Source: Natronococcus occultus SP4
GTDB lineage: Archaea; Halobacteriota; Halobacteria; Halobacteriales; Natrialbaceae
DNA length: 64,000 nt
Direction: 5' to 3'
Assembly: GCF_000328685.1 (NCBI RefSeq)
Contig: NC_019974.1
Span: forward strand, 549,001-613,000
In this document: positions 18,010-26,172 of the stretch, one piece after another
Layout: each line of letters starts with the position of its first letter
Numbering within the stretch: the first letter of the stretch is position 1
The notes under the pieces: generated by a model
Databases searched by the model: none
What the model saw: the letters and a program-made list of their open reading frames with translations, nothing else
Told to the model about the DNA's origin: nothing
Translations under genes and position numbers: made by a program

Positions 18010-19020
18010 CTAGACGAGCGCCTCGAGATCGGTCGGCCGCTCGAGCAGCCGGTACTCGCCGTCGTCGTACGCGACGACGTCCTCGTGGCGGAGGTGATCG
18101 AGGTGGGCGTAGGCCTCGCCGGGGCCGTGGACGATGTGGATCCCCTCGAGATCGCCAAAGAGGTGAGCGCTGACCGTCCAGGCGTCGGCTGGGCCGTGTT
18201 CCTCGAGGACGTCCAGGACGTTTCCGGTTCGCTCGCGGTGGTGGTCGAGGATCGTCCGCGCGCGCTCGGAGGGGTCCTCGATGGGATCGCGGTGGCCCGG
18301 CCAGACCCGGTCGTACTCCCGGTCGATAAACGACCGCAGCGTCTCGGCGTACTTCTCGAGGGGGCGCTCGACTCGAACGTCCGCGCCACCGACGTTGGGG
18401 GTGTAGACGGGGAGGACGGCGTCGCCGACGAACGCCTCTCCGCCGGTTCGTGAGGGCACGTCAGCCGCCGCTCCGCGGTCCGACTCCGCACCGTCGCGGA
18501 TCTCGAAACAGCACAATCCAGCCGCGTGGCCGGGCGCGTGGACCGTCTCGAGGGTCGTCCCACCGACTTCCAGGACGGTTCCGTCCTCGATGGGGGTCGG
18601 TTCTGCGGGCAGCCCCTCGATGTGGACCGAGCCGTCGAGAAACGCGAGCAGCTCTTCGCGGGCGTCCTCGGGGAGCCCCCACTCCTCGAGCAGCGTCTCA
18701 CGGCGGTCGTCGAGGGCGGCGACGGCCGCCTCGTCCTGCTCGACGAGGGGAGCGTCTGCCTCGTGGACGTACACCGTCGCGTCGCTCTCGCGTTGAATCT
18801 CGCCGGCCAGTCCCGCGTGATCGACGTGAAAATGCGTGAGCACGATATCGTCGACGTCGGCGAACTCGTAGCCCCGTTCGGCGAGCCCGTCCCGGAGGTC
18901 GGCCCGGATGTCGTCGGTCGCGACGCCGGTATCGACCAGCGCGAGCTCGTCCCCGTCGGCGAGGACGTAGGCGTTGTTCCGTCCCTCGAACTCCTCGTTC
19001 CCCAGCGTGATCCTGTCCAT
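18010..19020 (-). CDS. Metallo-beta-lactamase fold hydrolase with C-terminal wHTH-like tail
   Basis: 336 residues. Zinc-binding motif THFHVDHAG (about 61-69), then HAPGHAAG, the bridging Asp in VGDAVLP and WPGHRDP. This is the glyoxalase II/LACTB2-like group, whose members typically carry a C-terminal winged-helix-like domain (RARTILDHHRERTGNVLDVL onward), present here. A 20-residue Asp/Ser/Arg-rich insertion sits just before GGEAFVGDA. Substrate unknown; thioester or RNA hydrolysis are possible. Start at the ATG giving MDRITLGNEEF. Confidence 0.87.
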   Translation of the reverse strand: MDRITLGNEEFEGRNNAYVLADGDELALVDTGVATDDIRADLRDGLAERGYEFADVDDIVLTHFHVDHAGLAGEIQRESDATVYVHEADAPLVEQDEAAVAALDDRRETLLEEWGLPEDAREELLAFLDGSVHIEGLPAEPTPIEDGTVLEVGGTTLETVHAPGHAAGLCCFEIRDGAESDRGAAADVPSRTGGEAFVGDAVLPVYTPNVGGADVRVERPLEKYAETLRSFIDREYDRVWPGHRDPIEDPSERARTILDHHRERTGNVLDVLEEHGPADAWTVSAHLFGDLEGIHIVHGPGEAYAHLDHLRHEDVVAYDDGEYRLLERPTDLEALV

Positions 19021-19094
19021 ACGGGGGTGTCACTCGTCGGTCAGTGATAACTCGACTGGTACCGGAACCGTCGCTTCCGCCCCTTCGACGCGAG

Positions 19095-19253
19095 CTACGC
19101 GTCCCCGTCGGCGCCCGCCGCGGATCGGCCTTTCGCCGTCGGCAACCGTCGGCGCCGCGGCGACGTGACCGCGTCGCCCGCCCCCCGAATGCGCCCGTCG
19201 GGGTCCTCGACGGCGAGCCACTCGCGGAGTCGGTCGAGACCGGCTTGCAGCAT
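19095..19253 (-). CDS. Possible small protein, 52 residues
   Basis: A short reading frame starting MLQAGLDRLREWLAVEDPDG, with a predicted amphipathic helix and a basic C-terminal part. A TTTTGG TATA-like element sits about 30 bp upstream of the ATG, and no other gene fills this 333-bp gap between gatB and the hydrolase. No family is recognised and the C-terminal half has poor amino-acid composition for a halophile (many Arg), so it may be spurious. Confidence 0.3.
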   Translation of the reverse strand: MLQAGLDRLREWLAVEDPDGRIRGAGDAVTSPRRRRLPTAKGRSAAGADGDA

Positions 19254-19353
19254 ACTGACGCCTTTTAGGGCAACGGCCAAAAGTGTTGTTGCAGCGACCG
19301 TTTCGAACGGTTCGAACGCCCTGACTCCCGGAGGACCGTTTGGGAACCAGATC

Positions 19354-20850
19354 TCAGTCGTCGAGCTCGGCCCGCAGCAGCTGGTTGACGTCGCCCGGAT
19401 CCGCGCTGCCGCCGGTCTTTTGCATCACCTGGCCGACCAGGAAGTTGATCGCGCCGTCGTCGCCCGACTCGTAGTCCGCGACCGCGTCGGGGTTCTCCTC
19501 GACGGCCTCGACGACCGCCCGCTGGACCTCGTCCTCGCCGGTTTTGCCCAGCCCTTCCTCGGCGACGACCTCGTCCGGCGTTCGGCCGTCGTCGAGCATC
19601 GACCGCAGCACCGTCTCGCGGGCGTTTTTCGCCGTGATCTCGTCCTCGGCGACGAGCTCGACCAGGCGCGTGACCTCGTCGAGCCGCCCCTCGATGTCCG
19701 TAATCGCCATGTCGCGGTAGTTGAGCTCGCCGAGCAGGTTGTCCGCGACCCACGTCGCCGCCAGATCGGGGTCGTACTCGCCGGCGACGTCCTCGTAGAA
19801 GTCCGCGACCTGTTTCGTCGAGGTGAGCTTCGAGGCGGCCTCCTCGCTCAACCCGTACTCCGCTTCGAAGCGCTCGCGGCGGGCCGAGGGCAGTTCCGGG
19901 ATCGCGATCTCCTCTTTCCAGCCCGAGACCCGCAGCGGCGGCAGGTCGGCCTCCTCGAAGTACCGGTAATCTTTCTCCTCTTCCTTCGAGCGCATCGAGA
20001 CCGTGATCCCCCGCGACTCGTCCCAGTGGCGGGTCTCCTGCTCGACGGCCCGGCCACGCTGGATCGCGTTCTTCTGGCGGGTCTCCTCGTAGGCCAGAGC
20101 CTTCTGGGCGCCCTTGTGACTCGAGATGTTCTTGACCTCGGTGCGGTTGGCCGCGGCGAGCGCGTCCGGGCCGATCTCGGTGGCGTCCTCGCCCTCGATC
20201 TCCTCGGCGGGAATGATCGAGAGGTTGGCGTCGATCCGGAGGCTGCCGTCCCGCTCGGGCTCGAAGACGCCCAGATACTCGAGGACGTCCTCGAGTTCGG
20301 CCAGGAACGCGCGCACCTCGGCGGGGCTGCGGAAGTCCGGCGCCGTGACGATCTCCATCAGCGGCGTCCCCGCGCGGTTGTAGTCGACGAGCGTGTACTC
20401 CGCGGAGTCGATCCCGCCGCCACCGCCGACGTGTTGCAGACTTCCGGGGTCCTCCTCGAGGTGGGCCCGCTCGATGGTTACCGTGCGGCGGTCGCCCTCG
20501 ACGCTGATCTCGAGTTCGCCGTCGGCACAGATCGGCTCGTCGTACTGGGTGATCTGGAAGTTCTTGGGCAGGTCGGGGTAGTAGTAGTTCTTCCGGTGGA
20601 AGCGGGTCTCCTCGGGGATGTCGGCGTCGATCGCCTTCCCGACCTTGACCGCGCCCTCGACGGCGGCCTCGTTGAGGACGGGGAGGGCACCCGGCAGGCC
20701 GAGACAGACGGGACAGACGTTCTCGTTGGGATCGTCGGTCTGGTCGGTCGAACAGCCACAGAAGATCTTCGTGTCGGTCTCCAGCTGGACGTGGACCTCG
20801 AGCCCGATGACGGTGACGAGGTCGCCCTGCTGGACGGTCTGGGCAGTCAT
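19354..20850 (-). CDS. gatB: Aspartyl/glutamyl-tRNA(Asn/Gln) amidotransferase subunit B
   Basis: 498 residues from MTAQTVQQGDLVTVIGLEVHVQLETDTK. The cradle domain shows CGCSTD with the zinc Cys residues, CPVCLGLPGALPV, and the DYNRAGTPLMEIVT signature. The C-terminal YqeY-like tail domain (GQVMQKTGGSADPGDVNQLL) binds tRNA. GatCAB converts mischarged Glu-tRNA-Gln and Asp-tRNA-Asn. gatA and gatC are not adjacent, as is usual in Halobacteria. The upstream extension to 20958 is a shadow. Confidence 0.96.
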   Translation of the reverse strand: MTAQTVQQGDLVTVIGLEVHVQLETDTKIFCGCSTDQTDDPNENVCPVCLGLPGALPVLNEAAVEGAVKVGKAIDADIPEETRFHRKNYYYPDLPKNFQITQYDEPICADGELEISVEGDRRTVTIERAHLEEDPGSLQHVGGGGGIDSAEYTLVDYNRAGTPLMEIVTAPDFRSPAEVRAFLAELEDVLEYLGVFEPERDGSLRIDANLSIIPAEEIEGEDATEIGPDALAAANRTEVKNISSHKGAQKALAYEETRQKNAIQRGRAVEQETRHWDESRGITVSMRSKEEEKDYRYFEEADLPPLRVSGWKEEIAIPELPSARRERFEAEYGLSEEAASKLTSTKQVADFYEDVAGEYDPDLAATWVADNLLGELNYRDMAITDIEGRLDEVTRLVELVAEDEITAKNARETVLRSMLDDGRTPDEVVAEEGLGKTGEDEVQRAVVEAVEENPDAVADYESGDDGAINFLVGQVMQKTGGSADPGDVNQLLRAELDD

Positions 20851-20996
20851 TGACGGCGATTCGGGCCCGCAGGGGTAAAACGTAACGGGACGTCCTCGAC
20901 GGGACGCCGACCGGCGACGGAAGGCGACGAACGCCGACCCCGGGCCGAACGGGCGCACGACACCGGGGCGGTTCTCCCTATCATATCACTTCTCTG

Positions 20997-21006
20997 AACA
21001 TAATAG
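20997..21006 (+). promoter_or_regulatory. TATA element of the lut operon
   Basis: ACATAATAGC lies about 30 bp upstream of the lutC ATG within an AT-rich patch that also contains a TATCATATCACTTC stretch, a candidate control site. Confidence 0.5.
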
Positions 21007-21035
21007 CCAAATGGACGCGGACGAACACCCAACTG

Positions 21036-21614
21036 ATGAGCGTCGAATCTGTTCCCGCCGTCGAGCGGTTCGCGGCCGCGCTCGCCGACCTCGACGTCCC
21101 GATCACTCGCACGGCACCGACCGAAGAGGCGTTCGAGGACGCCCTCCGAACCGTCGTCGCCGAGCCCGATCCCGAGGCGGTCGTCGGAACACCCCTCCCG
21201 TTCGGGACGGTGTCGCTTCCCGGCTGGGTCGACGACGAGCCGACGCCGGCCGTCCTCGAGTCGGCGACAACCGGCGTCACCGCCGCGTCGCTCGGGATCG
21301 CGGAGTACGGCAGCGTCGTCCTCCCCGGGACGCCGGACGGATCCGAGCCGGTGAGCCTCTTTCCGGAACACCACGTCGCCGTGCTTCGGGAGCGTGATCT
21401 CGTCGCCGACATGCCGACGGCGATCGAGCAACTCGGCCCCCAGCTCCGGGACGGCGCCAGCGCGATCGTCGCGACCGGTCCCAGCGCGACCGCGGATATG
21501 GGGGCGCTCGTGAAAGGCGCCCACGGGCCGAAGGCGGTCCACGTCGTCCTGATCGAGGACGGCGCGACCGATTCGAGCGACGCGACGGACCCGATTGGGG
21601 GTGAGGACTCGTGA
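21036..21614 (+). CDS. lutC: LUD domain protein, lactate utilization protein C
   Basis: 192-residue LutC/YkgG-type LUD protein. It carries the family segments TGVTAASLGIAEYGSVVLPG and LFPEHHVAVLRERDLV, and the C-terminal SATADMGALVKGAHGPK where the family has its conserved nucleotide-loop-like motif. In Bacillus and relatives LutABC oxidises L-lactate to pyruvate. Here it overlaps the next gene by 4 bp (GTGA). No lactate permease or D-lactate dehydrogenase remains nearby, only a transporter fragment downstream. Confidence 0.9.
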   Translation: MSVESVPAVERFAAALADLDVPITRTAPTEEAFEDALRTVVAEPDPEAVVGTPLPFGTVSLPGWVDDEPTPAVLESATTGVTAASLGIAEYGSVVLPGTPDGSEPVSLFPEHHVAVLRERDLVADMPTAIEQLGPQLRDGASAIVATGPSATADMGALVKGAHGPKAVHVVLIEDGATDSSDATDPIGGEDS

Positions 21615-23833
21615 GCAGCGACGCCCGCGAGGCGAAGGCAGCCCGGATTCGACACCTCCTCGAAACCGAGGGTGACGCCGTCGAGGCGAACACGATCAAG
21701 TTCAACGAGGGCCGCTACGAGTCGGTCGCCGATCTCGAGGAGTACGAACGGCTGAAATCGGAGGCGCGCGCGATCAAGGAGGACGCGATCGAGCGGCTCC
21801 CGGAGCTGATCGAGGCGGTTCGGGAGACCGTCGAGGCGAACGGCGGCACTGTCTACCTCGCCGACGACGCGGCCGACGCGAACCGCTACATCCGCGAGGT
21901 CGCGGACAAGACGGCGGCCGACCGCCTCGTCAAGTCCAAATCGATGACCAGCGAGGAGCTCGAGGTCAACGAAGCGCTCGAGGCCGACGGCGTTGACGTC
22001 GTCGAGACCGACCTCGGCGAGTGGGTGTTGCAGGTCGCCGACGAGGCGCCCTCTCACATCGTCGCACCGGCGATCCACAGGTCCGAGGCCGAGATCGCCG
22101 AGCTGTTCAACGCGCAGTTCGATCCCGAGGAACCCCTCGAGACCGCCCAGGAACTGACGATGTTCGCCCGCGAGCGGTTGGGAGAACAGATCGCCGACGC
22201 CGATATCGGAATGACGGGGGCGAACTTCATCACGGCCGACTCGGGCTCGCTCGTGCTCGTCACAAGCGAGGGCAACGCCCGAAAGACGGCCGTCGTTCCG
22301 GACACCCACGTCGCCGTCGCCGGGGTCGAGAAGATCGTCCCCTCCGTCGAGGACCTGTCCCCGTTCATCGAACTGATCGGCCGCTCCGGAACGGGCCAGG
22401 ATATCACCTCCTACATCTCCCTGCTGACCCCGCCCGTCGACTCACCTGTCGTCGACTTCGAGGACGCCGACGTCGCGTTCGCCGACCGCGACGACGACCG
22501 GGAGTTCCACCTCGTGCTCATTGACAACGGCCGCATGGCGATGCGCGAGGACGACCAGCTCCGGGAGACGCTGTACTGCATCCGGTGTTCGGCCTGCGCG
22601 AACACGTGCGCGAACTTCCAGTCGGTCGGCGGCCACGCCTTCGGCGGCGAGACCTACTCCGGCGGGATCGCGACGGGCTGGGAGGCCGGCGTCCACGGCC
22701 AGGACTCCGCGGCGGAGTTCAACGACCTCTGTACCGGCTGCTCCCGGTGTGTCGAGGCCTGTCCCGTCGAGATCGACATTCCCTGGATCAACACCGTCGT
22801 CCGCGATCGGATCAACCGCGAGGACGACGGCCAGTTCGACTTCCTCGTCGAGGGGCTCACGCCCGACGCGGAACCCGGCGGCGTCGACCTCCAGAAGCGG
22901 CTGTTCGGCAACTACGAGACGCTCGCGAAGCTGGGCTCCGCGACCGCGCCGCTCTCGAACTGGGCGACGACGCTCGGTCCCGTGCGCACGCTCATGGAGA
23001 AGACGGTCGGCGTCGACAGCCGTCGCCCCCTCCCTGAGTTCGAACGGCAGACGCTGGTCGACTGGTTCGAGGACCGCGGCCCGGGGGTCTCGGCCGCCGA
23101 CGCCGAGCGCGAAGCCGTGCTCTACCCGGACACCTACACCAACTACATCGACGTCGAACGCGGGAAGGCTGCCGTCCGCGTCCTCGAGGCCCTCGACGTC
23201 CACGTCAGGATTCCGTCGGTTCCCGGCAGCGGCCGCGCGCCGCTCTCCCAGGGGATGATCGAGACGGCCGACGAGACGGCGAGCCGGGTGTACGCCGGCC
23301 TCGCGGAGCACCTGGACGCGGATCGCGACGTCGTCGTCGTCGAACCCAGCGACCTCGCGATGTTTCACAGCGAGTACGAGAAGCTGCTGCCCGAGCGCTC
23401 GTTCGAACGGCTTCGGGATGGGAGCTACGAGGTGCTCGAGTACGTCTACGGCTGTCTCGAGAACGGCGCCGAGGGATCGCGACTGCGAACCGGCGACCGC
23501 GGTCCGGAGCTGGCCTACCACTCCCACTGCCAGCAACGGACGCTCGGACTGGACCGGTACACGCGGGCCGTCCTCGAGCGCCTCGGGTACGACGTCCTCG
23601 AGAGCGACGTGGAGTGTTGCGGGATGGCCGGCTCGTTCGGGTACAAGGAGCAGTACTACGAGCTGAGCATGGACGTCGGCGAGCGGCTGGCCGCCCAGTT
23701 CACGACGTCCGAGGCGAGCGATCGACTGGTCGTCGCGAGCGGGACCTCCTGTGAGGACCAGCTCGAGGACTTGCTCTCCCGCGACGCGGTGCACCCGGTC
23801 GAGGTGCTCGATCCTCGATCCCGCCACCACTGA
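21611..23833 (+). CDS. LutB-LutA fusion: LUD/ferredoxin-type lactate oxidation protein with CCG domain
   Basis: 740 residues, GTG start overlapping lutC. Residues 1-300 are the LUD domain (SHIVAPAIHRSEAEIAELF, GMTGANFITADSGSLVLVTSEGN). Two 4Fe-4S clusters follow (CIRCSACANTC from Cys323; CTGCSRCVEACP from Cys374). The C-terminal part has CCG-type motifs of LutA/GlpC (HSHCQQRTLG, ECCGMAGSFG, GTSCEDQL). In bacteria LutB and LutA are separate, so this protein joins both functions. It is expected to pass electrons from lactate to the membrane quinone pool (inference). Its C-terminus abuts a transporter relic. Confidence 0.9.
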   Translation: MSSDAREAKAARIRHLLETEGDAVEANTIKFNEGRYESVADLEEYERLKSEARAIKEDAIERLPELIEAVRETVEANGGTVYLADDAADANRYIREVADKTAADRLVKSKSMTSEELEVNEALEADGVDVVETDLGEWVLQVADEAPSHIVAPAIHRSEAEIAELFNAQFDPEEPLETAQELTMFARERLGEQIADADIGMTGANFITADSGSLVLVTSEGNARKTAVVPDTHVAVAGVEKIVPSVEDLSPFIELIGRSGTGQDITSYISLLTPPVDSPVVDFEDADVAFADRDDDREFHLVLIDNGRMAMREDDQLRETLYCIRCSACANTCANFQSVGGHAFGGETYSGGIATGWEAGVHGQDSAAEFNDLCTGCSRCVEACPVEIDIPWINTVVRDRINREDDGQFDFLVEGLTPDAEPGGVDLQKRLFGNYETLAKLGSATAPLSNWATTLGPVRTLMEKTVGVDSRRPLPEFERQTLVDWFEDRGPGVSAADAEREAVLYPDTYTNYIDVERGKAAVRVLEALDVHVRIPSVPGSGRAPLSQGMIETADETASRVYAGLAEHLDADRDVVVVEPSDLAMFHSEYEKLLPERSFERLRDGSYEVLEYVYGCLENGAEGSRLRTGDRGPELAYHSHCQQRTLGLDRYTRAVLERLGYDVLESDVECCGMAGSFGYKEQYYELSMDVGERLAAQFTTSEASDRLVVASGTSCEDQLEDLLSRDAVHPVEVLDPRSRHH

Positions 23834-24039
23834 CGTTCCCGCTCGCGGTGGTCGGGTTCGTCGCCGGCGTCGACCCCATCCTGGATCGGCTTCGGACGAT
23901 GACCAACGTCACCGGCGACCTCGCGGTCACGACGGTCGTCGCCCACTGGAACGACGGGATCGACTTCGAGAGCGGATCGTGGGCCGATCCCACTCGCGGA
24001 CTGGAAATCGGCGAGGAGAGCGCACCGAGCGACGACTGA
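23834..24039 (+). pseudogene. C-terminal remnant of a dicarboxylate/amino acid:cation symporter (DAACS)
   Basis: Immediately after the lut stop an open frame reads LTFPLAVVGFVAGVDPILDR, then LRTMTNVTGDLAVTTVVAHWND. This matches the last transmembrane segment of GltP/DctA-type symporters (VDRFLDMFRTxVNVTGDxxxA). No upstream transporter sequence exists because the lut fusion occupies it, so this is a truncated relic rather than a gene, although a GTG at 23848 could formally start it. It suggests a deletion that removed a (di)carboxylate transporter once linked to lut. Confidence 0.65.
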
Positions 24040-24046
24040 GTTTCTG

Positions 24047-24060
24047 GTCGCTTTTTTTTA
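24047..24060 (+). terminator. T-rich terminator downstream of the lut operon
   Basis: CTTTTTTTTA follows the transporter relic stop by about 12 bp. An uninterrupted run of eight T is the known signal for archaeal intrinsic termination. Confidence 0.5.
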
Positions 24061-24090
24061 TCCGTTCGTCGCCTGTCCCGACCCCTGAGG

Positions 24091-24098
24091 GTATAAAC
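24091..24098 (+). promoter_or_regulatory. TATA element of the copper amine oxidase gene
   Basis: GTATAAAC is centred about 30 bp upstream of the ATG at 24124 and supports that start over the ATG at 24112. Confidence 0.6.
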
Positions 24099-24123
24099 CG
24101 GGGCGGATCGTATGTGGGAGAGA

Positions 24124-26163
24124 ATGTCTGTCGAAGATAGCGCCGCTGGCGGACATCCGCTGGATCCGCTAGCACCGTCCGAGATCGAACGGAGCTGGGA
24201 AGTCGCGACCGAAGAGCGCGGGCTCTCCGAGGACGCACGTGCGATCGAGATCACGCTCGCCGAACCGCCGAAGGCGGCGCTTCGGGCGTTCGAGGACGGC
24301 GACTCGAGACCGGAGCGACGGGCGCGGATCGTCATCCGCGACAAGGCGGAGGGGGCCTCCTACGAGGGGATCGTCTCGCTCGAGGACGACGCGATCGTCG
24401 AGTGGACCGAGATCGAGCGCGGCCAGCCGCGGATGATCGGCGAGGAGTTCGTCGAGGTCGAACAGACGGTAACAGCCGACGAGGAGTTCCGCGAGGCGGT
24501 GTGCCGACGGGGTGCCGATCCAGATCTGGCGATCGTCACGGCCTGGTCGGCCGGCTACGACTTCGTTCCCGAGGACGTCGACCGGAATCGGCGACTGGCA
24601 CACGGTATCGCCTGGGTACAGGGCGACGCTGAGGACGAGGGTGCGGAGGCGTACAACCGACCGCTGTCGGGAATCCACGCGTGGGTCGATCTCGACGACC
24701 GCGAGGTGGTAACGGTCGTCGACACGGGCCCGAAAACGGAAGACGTCGTCGGGAACCTCCGGACGAGCTACTACCGCGAGGACAAACGCGATCTGCGCGA
24801 GGACCTCAAGCCGTACAACGTGGTCCAACCGGAGGGGCCGAGCTGGGAGGTCGACGGCCACACCGTCGAGTGGCAGAACTGGCACGTTCGAGTGGGGTTC
24901 AACCACCGCGAGGGGCTGGTGCTTCACGACGTCAGCTACGAGGACGACGGCGACGAGCGGACGATCCTCCGGCGGGCCTCCTGGCCGGAGGTCGTCACCG
25001 CCTACAACGACCCCGATCCCGACCACGACTGGAAGGCCCCCTTCGACGTCGGCGAGTACGGGCTCGGCCGACTGGCGAACTCGCTGACCGAGGGGTGTGA
25101 CTGTCTGGGCTATATGCACTACTGGGACGCCGCGCTCAACGACGCCGACGGAAACGCGCAGGTGATCCCGAACGCGATCTGTCTCCACGAGGAGGACTAC
25201 GGCCTCCTCTGGAAGCACTACGACTGGCGGGTCGGCGACCACGAGGTGCGACGCAACCGGCGGCTCGTGATCTCGTTTATCTCGACGATCGGGAACTACG
25301 ACTTCGGGTTCTACTGGTACTTCTACCAGGACGGCAGTATCGAGGGCGAGGTCCGACTGACGGGATGTAACGCGACGGGACTGCTCGGCGAGGACGACCG
25401 GGAGACGGGGTACGCCGAGACGATCGGTCCGGGCCACAAGTCGATGCTCCACCAGCACGTGTTCAACTGTCGGCTCGATTTCGAGGTCGACGGCCCGACG
25501 AACACCGTCCGAGAGGTGAACCTCCGGGAAGTGCCCTACGGGCCCGAGGGGTACGATCCGACGCCCCACGCCGACGCCGACCGAGAGCACCTGAACCCGC
25601 ACGGGAACGCCGCCTACGTCGACCGCACGCGGTTCGAACGGGAGTCCGAGGCCAAACGGCTGACCGACACCCACGCGGGTCGCTACTGGGAGATCGTCAA
25701 CGAGGACGTCCGGAACGACGCGACGGGCGAACCGGTCGGCTACCGGCTGGTGGGCGGTGACGGAACGAACACCACGTTCCCGATGCAGGCCGGCTCCGGC
25801 GTGGTGAAGCGGGCGGGCTTCGCGAAAAAACACCTCTGGGTCACACAGTACGACGACGACGAGCGCTACGCCGCGGGTAAGTATCCCAACCAGAACCCCG
25901 GTGGCGAGGGGCTGCCGGCCTGGACCGAGGCGGACCGATCGATCGCGGACGAGGACGTCGTCGTCTGGTACAACCTCTGCCAGACCCACGTCTCGGTACC
26001 CGAGGACTGGCCGATCCTGCCCGCGAAGATGGTCTCGTTCAAGCTTCAGCCCGCCCACTTCTTCGAGGAGAACCCGGCGATCGACGTCCCCCCGGAGCAC
26101 GCGATCAAGGACATCGAGCAGTGGTCGACCGACCGCCAGGAGTCGATGGAGCTCGACGAGTGA
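24124..26163 (+). CDS. Copper-containing primary-amine oxidase
   Basis: 679 residues. Oxidises primary amines to aldehyde, ammonia and hydrogen peroxide using topaquinone and copper. The self-processed Tyr392 lies in IGNYDF, the catalytic base Asp308 in FDVGEYGLG, and the copper ligands are His443 and His445 (HQHVFN) plus His622 (QTHVSVPEDWP). The N2 and N3 domains are present; no signal peptide is visible, so it may act in the cytoplasm. An ATG four codons earlier is possible. Neighbours give no hint of the amine substrate. Confidence 0.95.
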   Translation: MSVEDSAAGGHPLDPLAPSEIERSWEVATEERGLSEDARAIEITLAEPPKAALRAFEDGDSRPERRARIVIRDKAEGASYEGIVSLEDDAIVEWTEIERGQPRMIGEEFVEVEQTVTADEEFREAVCRRGADPDLAIVTAWSAGYDFVPEDVDRNRRLAHGIAWVQGDAEDEGAEAYNRPLSGIHAWVDLDDREVVTVVDTGPKTEDVVGNLRTSYYREDKRDLREDLKPYNVVQPEGPSWEVDGHTVEWQNWHVRVGFNHREGLVLHDVSYEDDGDERTILRRASWPEVVTAYNDPDPDHDWKAPFDVGEYGLGRLANSLTEGCDCLGYMHYWDAALNDADGNAQVIPNAICLHEEDYGLLWKHYDWRVGDHEVRRNRRLVISFISTIGNYDFGFYWYFYQDGSIEGEVRLTGCNATGLLGEDDRETGYAETIGPGHKSMLHQHVFNCRLDFEVDGPTNTVREVNLREVPYGPEGYDPTPHADADREHLNPHGNAAYVDRTRFERESEAKRLTDTHAGRYWEIVNEDVRNDATGEPVGYRLVGGDGTNTTFPMQAGSGVVKRAGFAKKHLWVTQYDDDERYAAGKYPNQNPGGEGLPAWTEADRSIADEDVVVWYNLCQTHVSVPEDWPILPAKMVSFKLQPAHFFEENPAIDVPPEHAIKDIEQWSTDRQESMELDE

Positions 26164-26172
26164 GGACTGCCC

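Noticed and set aside
19354-20850. Possibility that the amidase at 16386 is gatA
   Set aside because: The amidase C-terminal half does not look like GatA and the gene lies 1.4 kb away behind another gene; it is treated as metabolic amidase.
24169-26100. Long reverse-strand frame of 643 codons
   Set aside because: Complement of the copper amine oxidase gene, whose motifs are unmistakable on the plus strand.
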